Origin: Sclerodactyla briareus
Lineage: Eukaryota > Echinodermata > Holothuroidea > Dendrochirotida > Sclerodactylidae
Length of the DNA stretch: 64,000 nucleotides
Direction of reading: 5' to 3'
Assembly: GCA_026419785.1 (NCBI GenBank)
Contig: JAODTK010004154.1
Span: 186,001 to 250,000, forward strand
Shown here: piece after piece, positions 12,266 through 24,110 of the stretch
How the letters are laid out: each line of letters opens with the position of its first letter
Numbering within the stretch: the first letter of the stretch is position 1
Notes under the pieces: model-generated
Database searches by the model: none
Told to the model about the DNA's origin: nothing
Seen by the model: the letters and a program-made list of their open reading frames with translations, nothing else
Program-made: the position numbers and the translations under genes

Positions 12266-13860
12266 GAGTTCCCAAGGAAGTAGGTGGTATGACAGGACGT
12301 TGGCGGTGGGGGCGGGGGTAACCCATCCCGATCTATAGAAGAAAATAGAGAGAGGAGTTGTCATGAATTTAGCAATCAACAATGATTGAGGGATGTTTCA
12401 TGATAGATAACAATATTTATCTCGATACACGGCCAAATAAAACACACCATTTTAGGTTGACAGTGAAATGTACTAGGCAATTAAACAAAAACCAGCCACG
12501 TACAATTCTGCACAATCTTCAGTCTTTAGAAGACTCACATTCTTGAAATGGCGACTAAACTCCACTTGTTCCTAAATATTGTTCTATATATGCAAAGTGA
12601 ATTATTACATCCCACACGAAAACCCAAACCTAGTCAGGCACCACCCTCAAAAGGCTCCTGCTTGTTGGCTCGTTAGTGAGGCTCGTCTGAGAAGCTGGAG
12701 GTTGTCGAGGTAGATGGAAAAGTTGTCTTGAGAGCTCCTACCAGCCTGCGAGTGTTGTTCAAGCGTGCCCTTCTAGGGTGTATTTGACTGCCTCCGCATA
12801 CAGGCTCCAGAAAATGCTATATCATACAGCGCCGCCAACGATGAGTTGACTAAGTTTCAGCTTGGTACAGTGAACGAGTGCTAAATGCGAGTGACAAGAG
12901 AGGATGCTGGTACAGCCGAGGACAGAGATTCACTCCTCCTTCACAGTGACCGCAGTGGCAGTCCCATTTCATTCCTGAAACAGAATACCCAATATAATGC
13001 AGTAGGCATATGAAGCAGAGAACCTTAGTCTGTATTGTAGTTGACATCATAGTGGCCGAATATTCATTATAATGCCACCACCTTCCCCTCACAGGGTGTG
13101 AGTACCTTCACGAAGGCTTACCGAGGAGATGATTCTTATGTGGATCCCAGGAGAACAGAAACCTTATTAGAGGGTATAGCTCAGCGAACACATCTCACGA
13201 AGCGGAAACCAATCCTCTGTGGATAGGTTTGTAAAGGGATATCACATTCATGGCTCGTGGCGAGTTGTCATTGGTACTTGATGACTCAACAGGATACTCA
13301 ACTAGGTTCATTAGAACCACTCTGTAGGATACAGTAAATCCATGAATAAATTAAGAACAAAGTCCCATTAGGATAAGTAATAGCATTACAATAGGTGGTT
13401 GGTCTGGGGCAGGACCAGAGATAGGAATTATTCTTTCTTTTTTGGTTGTCGATCTGATTGTCTGTATCCTTGTCTATATGAGGTAAAGAACAGGCCCTAC
13501 CAGTACAGGCCTACTCGAATCATTGAAATTGAAAAAGGCATACCCAATTCTCCATGTGGTTCAGAAGAGTGCAACAGGCTTACCAAGTCATTCTCCATGT
13601 GGTTAAGGAGATGTCACATCAGAAATTGGATCTTGAACTTCATTCATGCGGGAACGAAGGCAAATTGATATAAGAATTAATAATCAGAGGAACACTGCAA
13701 GTAGATGGGAATGAGCAATAGACTCAGTTTTATATTTTCCACAACCATTCTGATTATTAATCTTTGGTTGGTCCTACAAACTTTGTCTAGCTACATTGTT
13801 TCCGAATGGTGGACGGCGGCTACAGCGGTTGGGTGAGTTCACTCATTGTCCCTTTTGGAT
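12266..13860. other. Intron, unassigned moderately repetitive sequence
   Basis: No splice-bounded coding segment found. The 89-codon ORF at 13,399-13,668 contains a small internal duplication ('TTCTCCATGTGGTT' occurs twice, 30-40 bases apart) and looks like repeat-derived sequence, not a gene. Confidence 0.35.
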
Positions 13861-13861
13861 C

Positions 13862-14170
13862 GAGGACGTAAAAAGCGTTGTGGTCCCAGGAGCAGCGTTG
13901 GAATGGTTACAACCTGCCTCGATATCATCTGAGCAATAGTCGAGAAGAAGAGGCAAGTTATCCCGCCAATCATCCACGAATAAATATTGTCAAGGTTCCT
14001 AGATGAGCCTCGATAGCTTCCTTTTCCCCTTCCTCTGAACCCGTAGAAATCAAATCAAAGAAACATCGAAGATTCAGGTCTGCTAAGTCGTTCAGGAGTG
14101 TGTCACATAGGAAACAGAGTCTCAGACTCCTGCAGGAGGAAGGATTCAGGAAACCGACACCGACCCAACC
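13862..14170 (+). mobile_element. SINE-like dispersed repeat, copy 1
   Basis: One of four related copies in the window (others at 31.3, 43.0 and 57.4 kb, inverted relative to this one). Shared blocks are a B-box-like 'GGTTACAACCTGCCTCG', an 'AGTCGAGAAGAAGAGGCAAG' block, 'GTTCCTAGATGAGCCTC' and a tail region 'CTGAACCCGTAGAAATCAAA'. The B-box-like motif near one end points to a tRNA-derived SINE. The A box is not clear. Confidence 0.55.
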
Positions 14171-15330
14171 CCTCTAAGAACTGTTAGACCTCGTTCATTT
14201 AGCCTCACTCATATCTGACCATGCCTCTATTCTACTTATCCCATGCCTCTTCCAACTTTACAATGTCTGTGTTCCCACCTGTGTTATCTTTGGGTCCTGT
14301 GTGCCTGCCACCCCCATCTTCTGATAACTCTACATATAGGACACCCTCTGTGATCCTACTGACAACCCGTTGTCATTTACAGCACCGACAGGAGATTTAT
14401 GGGATGGGTGGAGAAGCCTACAGCAAAAAAACTCATACCTATCAACCCTTCAAAAAGCTCTCAGATAGCTGTTAAAGAGGAACACAGACACTCTCCTAAT
14501 ATCAATTTTAACTACCAGTACAGTATTGGTAGGTATGTATTCGATCGAGTCTGTTTTTTTGCCTGTTTTTTGTTTTTGGGAATTTGGCATTCCCAATTGA
14601 GTTTGAAAACTTTCGCAAATACTCCTCCCCTCCCCCCCTTTAGTGTACCAAAAACTGCTAGGGTGGGGGAGGGGAGTGGCCATCAGCCTAAGGTACAGAG
14701 GGAATCTCTCCTAATGGACACTATAGTGTTTGGATAAGACATAATGGAGCTGGGGGAGGATGGATGGGGCAGTGAGTGGCCGGACAGCCCATGGTATGGC
14801 TACAGAGAGGATCTCCTCCCAACATACTTATAGATGGTGAGGATTTTATTAGTTTGGTATTTCCCCTTGTCTATAGTCCAACAACCTTTCCCCTTTCTAG
14901 TCTAGACAAACCAACCTTCAAACATTCTGTCATATACACAGCATAGAAGGTAGAGACATCTTACATCTTCAATTAACTTCAATTCTACAATTATCTATTC
15001 TCCTGATTGAGTGTAGTTGCAGGGAAACGGTTGCTGCTGTATGTTTCATGTCGATTCCCACATTAATGTGGGTTGGTGGCCTTCATAAGCAACGTGAAGA
15101 TGTCGGATAAACTAACTAGTATTGCAGTCTCCTCATTGGTTCAGTGGTCTGGTGATCAGGCTCTGAACCCAATCTTAGGTGTGTGTTTGCATACAGACTA
15201 GGCGTTGTTGGTGTCCTCCTCTAGGCATGGCGTACCAAGTTGGCTGCCAGGTGTCTGATAATTGTGAAAGTTGGTTTGCCAATCCTGGCACCAGTTCGTT
15301 CTGGACGCTGTGAATGAGTACCTGATGCTC
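14171..15330. other. Intron, no gene seen
   Basis: Two short ORFs (84 and 112 codons) at 14,221-14,737 overlap in different frames, lack splice support and have no recognisable motif. Confidence 0.35.
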
Positions 15331-15334
15331 ATAT

Positions 15335-15650
15335 ATGTATCTTACATTTTTATATAGCGCTTTCCAGCCGCACTGCAGTCTCAAAGCCCTTCACCGATAT
15401 TACCCTGTTCATAGGAACCAGTCACTCACTCCGACAATTCCGGAGATTATGCAGCAGCTCAATCAGCGCCTTTTGTCTTAGGTTCCTCACAAGTACCTAT
15501 TTAGCCTCTGGGTGGAGTCAGCAATGGATGTAGTATCTTGGCCTAAGGACACACCGTGGTGGGCTCTACCCACAATCTTCGGATTACGATTCCCCGAGCC
15601 TTACTACCATGCTACGCCAAACTACCATGACCTCAACTGGGAAGGAAACA
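15335..15650 (-). mobile_element. tRNA-derived SINE
   Basis: Read on the minus strand it starts near 15,640 with a degenerate tRNA-like head and continues through the antisense of 'CCAAGGACACA', 'CTGGGTGGAGT' and 'GTTCCTCACAAGTACC'. It ends with 'CTCAAAGC' and 'TATAGCGC' at the 3' side (15,345-15,400). The combination of TTTATATAGCGCTTT, CTCAAAGCxCTTxACxGATATTACC, the 'CTGGGTGGAG' block and a decayed 'GGGATTCGAACC'-type B box is a widespread marine-invertebrate SINE arrangement. Confidence 0.7.
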
Positions 15651-17660
15651 GCCAGTCCAGGCGCACTGACCTGTCGCCTGGCTTAAAAGGCAGGTAGGCT
15701 GGGGCTGGGGTTCCAGGTCACACGCTCCCCCCTCCCCCTCCCAACTCACCTCTCCCTCCAGCCACATAAGATGCGTTCCTCCTGATAAAGGTTCCTTCTG
15801 GGGTGAGAGAACTTGACCAGTTTATTTCGCCATAGCCTGTCCTCTTCTATTCTGCACCATTGTCTGGGCATTACCCTGATACCCAAGAGAGCAGGAACAA
15901 AGGAGGAGCACTGCAATCAATGTCAGGCAGTCACTCAATCAACAGGATGGCATCAAGGCTAAGCTCCAGATTGCACAGAAGATATCCCTTTGCCAAGTGA
16001 GTGATTACTATACAAGACCCCCCTCTCCCCCTGACTATCAGTGCTCAATCAAAGCCGTGGTGGTATGTGGCTGGCCTCCTAACACTCAAGTGCATGTGAG
16101 CGCCATGACCATTCTTCATCTGAGAAGGGGGGGGGGGGTACATTTGCTGTGTACAACGCATGAGTGCAACCAATGTGGTGGCGACTGCCAACCTAATGAA
16201 GGCCGCTATACATAAACAGAGCACCAATGGTGCTGTAGCTTCAAACTCAAACAAATGCTCATAATATTCACGTCCATAATGATCAACATGGAGCATTATG
16301 GCCTTATGGGAACTTTCATGTGAATGCTGTTTGTTCCTTTATTTATTTTGACCTATCCTCGCTGTATGTCAATGATTGTTATTCAGCACCTCATACCACC
16401 TAGTTTATAAAAAAAAAAATGAAAAAAATGTTACTAAATTCTTTTAAAAGCCTGTAAACTTCTTGGGCCCAAAAGTTCCTGAACTTTGAACGTTCATGGT
16501 AGAACAGGTCACACAGTTTGCATTAGCGCCTGTATTATGGTATTTATTCATATGATAGCATACATTGTGCAAAAAATATCGGACCGTTCCGCTACCATCC
16601 TCTTCAAACCAGGCGGCGGGGGGCTCGTATGTTGAACTTACTTAACCATATTGGTTATAGTCTATAGGCTAGGGCTACATTATGGGTATAGCAGTCCACG
16701 CTAGCGAGCCCCTGTGTTTCAAACCCTCGCTGCAAATTATGCTCCAAAAGCCTTGATTTCAAGAGTCTATTGATTGCGATCTTCGGTAAATTCTATCTCT
16801 AATATATTTATTTCTGTGTACACATGTACACCTGTGAAGGAGTATTCTAATGGGACAATGAGAAATATCGAGTGCCACTTTTGGGATTCCTGCGGCGAAT
16901 CGCTGCGGTACAGTACATGTGTCGTAATTGGCACTCCGGTTTGGGGTCAATATGACCAATAATCTCCACGTAGCTAGATTACCAGGTCAGATCTCTGACT
17001 GAATTAGGTGAGGAATGAAAGGATCTGGCAAATATGTCCAACTTTCGTCATAAATGACCCCTTAAAAAACTACCTCAGATTCACATTATATGTAAACTTT
17101 GTGAACATGCTATGAAGAGGCACTTTCGAGACTTAGAATGCATTTGAGAACAACCAATCCTCTTTCATAGCAAAAAAAATGCCTTTTGACTAGTTTAAAA
17201 CAAAATCAGTCCCCCTCCTTTCTTTTCTCTTTAATGACCTTTGGCCTTGGTCCTTCACAAGTCACAGTTGTTCCCAGGGTCCGATGAACATGTTTCCAAG
17301 TTTGGTCCACATCCATCAAAGTATGACCTGTTAGGGGCCTATAATACTTCCTTCTCACCAGATGTTCTGTTTTAAACTCTAATGGCATTATATGAAATCT
17401 CATCCAAAATCTGTGTCAATCTGAAAGAAGCACTACCTAGGAACATTAGACGGAGTTTCCAAGAAAATCTGATTCTTTTTGTGGAGAAGAATCATTTTGT
17501 AATTTTGAACAGAATGGCCAATTGTGTTGCTTTACTGACCTTTGCAGGGGGCGAATGTCCTAGTGGTCATGCTCATTATGTCCAAGTTTTGGTCAACATC
17601 AAATCAAAGATTGGATCATTGGGCAGCCAGAAGGCAATGTGACGCACAGGAAGTCATAGC
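15651..17660. other. Intron, no gene seen
   Basis: Mixed unique sequence. A 9-base G run lies near 16,129 and an A-rich spot at 16,411-16,430. No ORF has recognisable coding content. Confidence 0.4.
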
Positions 17661-17667
17661 AACTGTG

Positions 17668-17725
17668 GATGGATGATGGATGGATGGATTAATGGATGGA
17701 TGGATGGATGGATCGATAGATAGAA
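17668..17725. repeat. (GGAT)n microsatellite
   Basis: Tetranucleotide GGAT/ATGG tract with a few interruptions, turning to GATA at its end. Confidence 0.9.
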
Positions 17726-17984
17726 GATTTGCTGCTTCGGGACCCCCGAGTTTTTTGTTCTAACCCCCTTCCCCCCCTTCCTCCCCTCCCCCTTCCCAAC
17801 TCCATATTTGATCTTTGGCATGTGCCTCCAATTAGGGTTTTCACATTCAGTTCAATTGTCAACTAGTTGCTGGAATTGCAAAGAGAATATGGAACCTATA
17901 AAGCCCTACATGCTCCATTTTCAGCCGGAGCAGCCCTTTAACCGGGGAACCAATGGTGATAAACATCTCCAACTGTCCCTGCGT

Positions 17985-18420
17985 GTCGATTGTAGCTGCC
18001 TTTAATCACCCATCCATGTTAACATACCCTGGAACCCGAGTTGACTGCTTCCTAATTAGATTCTGCTATTGCATTAGCTTTTAATCGGTTGATGAGGTGG
18101 CCTAACTTGGCCTAATGAATCGTATCAGGCTCAATATCCTCCCGCAGTATCTGTATCGGGGATGTGTGGCATGCCTGCTCGCAAGATCGCTGCATACACG
18201 CAAAGAAAAAAAAAACAACAACAGGCTTAGTCATGTGTGACTTCCCTGAGCCGTCCCGTTTGATAAATTGGCCAGTAATTGATCTCACAGATGAGTGCAG
18301 CTTGAGTAACGTGTCCCCTCGTTTACGAGCTGTCCGCCTATGCCCCTAAGTGTCCGAGCTGGCAAAACTGTTAATTGGCATCACGAACTGGTAAAACGAG
18401 TCGGACAATTGGACATAAGT
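17985..18420. promoter_or_regulatory. Possible conserved intronic regulatory block
   Basis: Unique sequence with closely spaced homeodomain-type cores: 'CTTCCTAATTAGATTC', 'GCATTAGCTTTTAATCGG', 'CCTAATGAATCG', 'TTTAATCACCC' and 'GTTAATTGGC'. It lacks tandem or transposon features and sits in the giant intron of an AUTS2-family gene, whose vertebrate introns are rich in conserved enhancers. Function is inferred from composition only. Confidence 0.25.
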
Positions 18421-18884
18421 AGAGAAATGAGGATCCTTGTTGACACTTATTATAACAGGGTATAATTTATAACAGTGGCTGGTGCATGAGGCAATTTCCA
18501 GCGGTTTCGAATATTTGTGCCGCAAATGAAGTACTGACTCATAATATTAGCCATTCAATGGATGCTGATATATTAGGTTTAATTCTTCACTTTGGCCGTC
18601 GGATACATCTAGAAATCACTCACGCATAGGGCTTTTAAATTATAAAAACATGATTCTTCACTAGCTGTAAATGGGTGAAGAAAAACAATTGATAGTTCCA
18701 TGGAAATCTTCAAAATGTGTGATAGTGATAATAGGTGGGATTTACATAGTGCCAAATCACCAGCCCTCAACCCACTGAACCAGAAGCAAGGCATTCATAC
18801 TCGGGCGATAAGATGATGGGCATGGAGAGGTGCTATCTTTTCATGTAGATTTTTTTTTTTTTTTTTGAGGGAGTAACCTGAGTT

Positions 18885-19720
18885 AATTATACCCCCCAGC
18901 CTTGGGTGGGGTCATGTATATACCCTGTCCATCAAATGAAATTGACAGTCCCGTCCGCTCATTTGAAAAATCAAAAAGTTTGGCCTCTGCTGACCTTAAA
19001 ATGACCTCCACTTTGATCGGACAAATGTAGTTTAACATCCACCAGTTTCGTTCAAATCCGACAAAGTTGAAAAATCGCATCCAATCATGCAATTGACCTC
19101 TGATGACCTTGAAATGACATCTTTCGGGACCAATGTTGACCCCACCCACCAAGTTTCGTTCCAGTCTAACGGCGTTTGAAACCACAGCATAAATATACAA
19201 AACTGACCTCGATGACCTTGAAATGACCTCCATGTTTTTCGGGCCGAATTGTTACACTACCCACCAAGATTTGTCTACATCGAACAAACTTAATTAATTG
19301 CATATATAATTTAGCATGAAACCTCCGAAAATAAAGGGCAGGCATACTGCATTATTTGCCCACTTTCGAACTCATCTGAGATTTCACTGTTGGACATGTG
19401 GCACCAAGTTTCGTGTCAATCGTATGTCACCATATTCTTGGCCGTTCTTGGGTAGGAAGAACATTTTTGATCTATAAATGACATCGAAAAGATCGTGTTT
19501 AGCACATCGAACCACCCACTCCGTGTTCAGAAATTGTGTTGGCTTTGTCTATGTCCCCTTAGACTTGTTTTTTGTTGCCTGAAGAGATTTTATTTCTGCT
19601 GTACACAAAGTTTCCTTCCCCTACTCTGGCCAGTGGCTGATGTGAATCGGTCATGGCTATAGATTTTGGCCGCAAGCAACATGCGGCCAAAAATGTTGAA
19701 ACAAGTGAGCTGCCGCCTAT
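18885..19720. repeat. Dispersed repeat with internal 'TGACCTTGAAATGACCTC' units
   Basis: Several diverged internal units of about 110 bp, each with 'GACCTTGAAATGACCTC', a 'TTCGGGCCGA'-like phrase and 'CCACCAAGTTTCGTTC', followed by 'CCACTTTCGAACTCATC' and 'ACCAAGTTTCGTGTCAATCG'. The same family recurs at 28.8-29.7 kb and, more diverged, at 60.3-60.6 kb. Probably a non-autonomous transposable element with no coding capacity. Confidence 0.65.
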
Positions 19721-19754
19721 AGTCATGACAAAGCTTACACCTGCCCTCCGAAAA

Positions 19755-19945
19755 CTATTTGGTATTTAATGCGCCCATGACCCAAATTGAAACTGGGTTA
19801 AATAAGTTAAGAACAACGTAACTCAAACCAACCACATTCCTAGCTGTCCTCAATACGGAAAAAACCGGAGAAATGCGTACAAACGGACAGAATCGAACCC
19901 GGGCCGCCGGATCGAACCCGTTTAGGATAACCCAATTCCACCAGC
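19755..19945 (-). mobile_element. tRNA-related SINE fragment
   Basis: On the minus strand: 'GGCTGGTGGAATTGGGTTA' (A-box-like), a duplicated B-box-like element ('GGGTTCGATCC' and 'CCGGGTTCGATTCTG'), then an unrelated body ending 'TTTCAATTTGGGTCATGGG'. The spacing between A-like and B-like boxes is about 30-45 bases, as in tRNA-promoter SINEs. It is not a functional tRNA gene, because no cloverleaf can be closed. Confidence 0.5.
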
Positions 19946-19999
19946 CTTTTGCGGTCACGTGATGTTTGATGTGAAATTGTGATATATGTATCGAATGTA

Positions 20000-20880
20000 T
20001 CGATCGAATGTATCGAGATGTAAAGATGTGCGAAGGACGTGGGTTTTGCTACTAAAAGCTGTGAGTGTATTATTTTCCGGAGAATTTGTTGAAAAGTGAT
20101 TTGTAGACAATTCTCAGGACCGTGGGATTTTCACGGACATCAATGAAAAGAGTATGCGAATCCTGTTCGTGACGGCTGTTCGTGTTTGTTTTGTTTACCC
20201 TAGGCTATTATTTGCCGTGAGACTTCAGGCAAAGGCACGTAAAATTCCATTATCTTAAAATATGCCTATTTGTATTTGAAACACAGTTCATTGAATGAAT
20301 GGGAGCAGAATATCAGGATTACGTCCCTGTCTCGTTTCTTACACATTTCAAAAACAATCTAGGGAGGCGACACAATTCTTCGAAAGCACTGTTCGTCACT
20401 TTGGCCCTGGCAATGGCTGTGTGTGGGAGGAGCTCGTATCTGCACTGTGTCTCTCCTTGACGTCTAAGCGAATCAGCTTCCTGTATTTTCGGACTGATCG
20501 ACGCTATATTGGGGGTTATTTTATGGGACCACCTCGTAATTGAATTGCGCGAAACATCAAAATGAATCAAGTCATTTCCGATTCGGTGCAAATGGAACTG
20601 CTAATCCTAAAATAAAATTACATTTTATAATCGTGTTTATTCGTACGAAGCACAGAGACAAACTGTTTAGCCGAGTTGTTCGATATCAAACTCTTTCCTC
20701 TCCGACATGACAATGGTCAAATCTTGATTGAAGCTGTTCGGAGCTGTCCGTCGCTCCAATTCTGACGTAACCTGACTAGAATTAAAAATATTACCAAACT
20801 ACCATGCGCATGCGCTGTTATCGATTGCTATAGACTTTTTTGCACGGCACCAGAGAACCGTTCCTTTATAACATAACATT
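20000..20880. promoter_or_regulatory. CpG-rich block with NRF1- and CRE-type sites
   Basis: CpG is much denser here than in the flanks. A perfect palindromic NRF1-type site, TGCGCATGCGC, lies at 20,805-20,815, and a CRE-like TGACGTAA at 20,763-20,770. The pair is typical of metazoan core or proximal promoters. No coding exon follows convincingly on either strand; the 82-codon plus ORF at 20,295 is unrecognised. It may be an internal promoter of the host gene, a nested non-coding transcript or an enhancer. Confidence 0.35.
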
Positions 20881-22379
20881 CCAGTGACTAATTTTATTGA
20901 AGCGACTGCGTCAGGCTACAGAAATGTAACCATCGCACCAAAACGACTACAATACAAGCAATTCATCGCTCGTAAAAATGTGGAGAGAGTCAGAAGTATA
21001 GTTCCACCCCTGCTTTCTCCCTTCAGAAAACCCCTCTTTTACATGATACACCCTTCATCATGCATGAACCTGGCTGGGTGATTTCGTTGATATATCGCAT
21101 CTGGAGGTCCTGAGTTAGCAAACAATTCCACAGAATGCCCCCTCCCCTTAAACCCCCCATGTAAATGATGCCGCAATAAAACATTTCACATTATTTCTAC
21201 AATAGAGTGGATGCTATTGTCAGTTAGGTACGCTATCGAAGGCTGCACCTGAAAGTGCTATAGGTTCTCTGAGATTAGGTGAAAATACAAGATTATTTCC
21301 AAGACTCGTCAGTCCATTGTTGAATTTGACCCCCCTTCCTCTCAAGAATCAACATTTTGTGACTTTTCAAAGCTATTTGCCCTTTTAACAAAAGTTGCAC
21401 GTGCTATCAGCCAATTTGACCATGTGGTTTAAAGCTCAGTAGCGTTGACACAAAAATATATCCCATAGCTAATAGGCGACGAGGATACACTTCCACTAAT
21501 TAACATATGTGAGATGTATGTGTTTCTAAGCTCCTCCCCCCTAACTATAACCCTACCATACTCATCAGTGACTGCTATATATTGATTGGTAGAATATATA
21601 TAGAGCACATATGCCTGATTTGTGGGAAACCCCGACCAACCCTCTGAATATTGTTGGTCACTTATTATGTGAGCGTGCCATCAGCAATTTTTCCTTTTTC
21701 GCACAATCGTTAGTAGTACTTTCATCTCAAAGTCATGTGACAATATTCCCCAATGAATTACAATGTATCTGAAGAATTGATATATAATAGTGTCTTCGAA
21801 GAGGTGGTTTAAAGCAAATGCATAGAACATCAGAGGGAAAGAATCTTCTAGGGCCCTGAACCTTGGGACGGGTAAGAAAAGCGCACGTCAATTATAAAAA
21901 AAAATCCTATTCAAAAGGGGTACTGAATTTTTGATCAATGGCAGTCACGTTGTTTTGAGAATTTAGTTTGTCAGAATTCTGCAGAAAAAGGATTCTCATT
22001 CCATCATCTGTTCAAACTGTAAGTATAGACATAAATAAAAAGAAGGCAGTTGGGTTAAAATTTGGCAATGCTCTGTAACATGCAGGTCCTGTTACTCAAA
22101 CACAATTTTCCAGGCCGCCAGATTGTGTCATCCAGGGTTAATAATACCATGTTCTCCAGGTCATTTGTGGTTGAATATTAACAACAATTCTATGGAATGA
22201 AATATGTAAATGTCATTACCTCAAGGTCTTCTGACGACCAATTTCTCTATGTCGGGATATTTCCATGACACTGCACCAAATCATCAAAGTTTCCTAATAA
22301 TTATTTTTGCTGGTAAATTCCAGCTTTTTTGAAGTCTCAATTAGGATCTTTCTCTGAACACAAGCCCCATGAGTGCACC
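20881..22379. other. Intron, no gene seen
   Basis: Mostly unique AT-rich sequence with no ORF over 65 codons and no recognisable element. Confidence 0.4.
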
Positions 22380-23000
22380 TGCTGCGGTTCATGCAAGCCA
22401 TTTTTAATCGCCTCCCAAATTAATCCTGACTCCCATTCCCAACTACCCCTTGTCTTTAATTAGTCATAAATATGAAAGAAGATTAATCTGTGCAGGTTCT
22501 AAAAGATCTGCTGCCCAGTGTAAGTACGGCAAACAAAGTGAAATATAGCAAAAATAAAACTTTAGATTCTCAGTAAAAATATGATTGGGGAGTATATGCG
22601 GCAGTATGATTCTCTTCCGATCCATGAGAGTCAGATTCGGTGATATGGCCTTTTTAACGTCAATCCACCGGGAGGTCTCGGGGGACAACTCCAGAAATTA
22701 CCAACGGTGGGGTAGACAAGTTGAACACTACTTGATGAGTCGTCGGGGGCGAGGGACGCGTAATTAGGAAAAATAGCGGGCAGCCGAGCGGTATCGGAGC
22801 AGCAGACGCGGTTAATGGCCACGGCCAGATGCAACTGGCGGAGGCCGTCGCGAGCTGCACCTTTACCGACACGGTATGGGAGCTGTGGAGATGATCCCGG
22901 AGGGATGAGAATAATGTTCACCCTGACAGAGGCTGTGAAAAAGAGCCCACCCACCTCCACGATGCTCAAATAACAGGGCATAATAACGGTTGATTACAAG
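22380..23000. promoter_or_regulatory. Possible conserved intronic regulatory block
   Basis: An AT-rich half has 'GTCTTTAATTAGTCATAAATA', 'AAGATTAATCTG' and 'CCCAAATTAATCC' homeobox-type cores. It abuts a GC-rich half (22,660-22,980) with 'GCGGTTAATGGCC'. The minus strand is open for 116 codons at 22,631-22,981, but residue content matches no family I know and it lacks splice sites. High complexity and absence of repeats suggest purifying selection on non-coding sequence; an unrecognised exon is the alternative. Confidence 0.28.
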
Positions 23001-23399
23001 CTGGAGAGTGTCCATAGAGGGAATGGACACATTCAAGGTCAACATCACTCTGAAAGGTACTCACTATCAACAGAAGGATAGGCCTAAGGATAGATAAAGG
23101 GAACATTTCCACATTTTCTTTTTCGCAGGGCAGGAGAAATTATAACCTGGGCCTGAATACAACCAAGATTAGCAATTTAGGTGCTTCTACCAGTTCATTC
23201 TTGAGCCTTCTGGTTCGAATTCATTTCATATCTGGTCATTCCCAAGATGAAAATCCACAGGCACGTTATATACAGGCATATGATTGATTTCATCAACATC
23301 TTACAGCGTCAGCTAAGGGTTATTATGTTGAAAGCAGTGATACTGTGATAGGGAAGCGCACGTCATAAAAAAACTTCTCTGCACTCATCCCTCCTTATT

Positions 23400-24110
23400 T
23401 ACAGTAGCTGTGTTCTTGCACCAAACATGCCCAGGCCAGCCAGATACGAGTTATCACTGTAGATGGCAGTGATTCTTTCATTGGATTATTTGTTAAAGCT
23501 CCATACATCACCAATGTACAAGAGGAGTGTGAAGGGGGTGCTCGAGAAACAAATTCACAGCACCATTCATCCCCCTTACCCTGATTTACAGAGGCTGGTT
23601 CATAAGCAACCAGATATTAGTTATCATGTGGATAGGCCGTGAGTTGTCTCATGGATTATGTGTATACAACAACTACATACAAGTGTACAAGGAGTGTGTG
23701 AAAGGAGGTGCTCGAAAAATGACTCCAAGCACGTTCACCCCCCCCCCCCCTCCTCATTTACAGATGTTGTTGTTCCCAAGCCAGCAAGATATCACTGGGG
23801 ATGGCAATCCTTCTCTCATTGGATTATGTGTATACAACAGCTCCATACAATGTACGAGGGATTGCTCGAAAAACGACTTCCCAGAGCCACCGATCACCAC
23901 CCCTGCCCACATCACTCGTTACAGGGTTGTTGTCCCTCACACCCCCCCTCCCTCATTACAGAGGTGGTTGTTCCCAGGCCAGCCAGATATCACTGTAGAT
24001 GGCAGGCGTGATCCTCTCCCACCCCTCCCCCTCCATCATTTACAGAGGTTGTTGTTCCCCCCCCCAGGCAGCCAGCTATCACGGTGGAATGGCTGTGATT
24101 CTTCACAGAG
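23400..24110. repeat. Tandem repeat, about 180-bp unit
   Basis: About four copies of a unit containing 'CAGCCAGATATCACTGTAGA', 'GGATTATGTGTATACAACA', 'GTGAAGGAGGTGCTCGA' and 'TTTACAGAGGTTGTTGTTCCC'. Copies differ mainly by deletions and C-run length. ORFs of up to 164 codons here are repeat artefacts. Confidence 0.8.

Noticed and set aside
19755-19945. tRNA gene
   Set aside because: A- and B-box-like motifs are present, but no cloverleaf pairs up and the B box is duplicated; better explained as a SINE.
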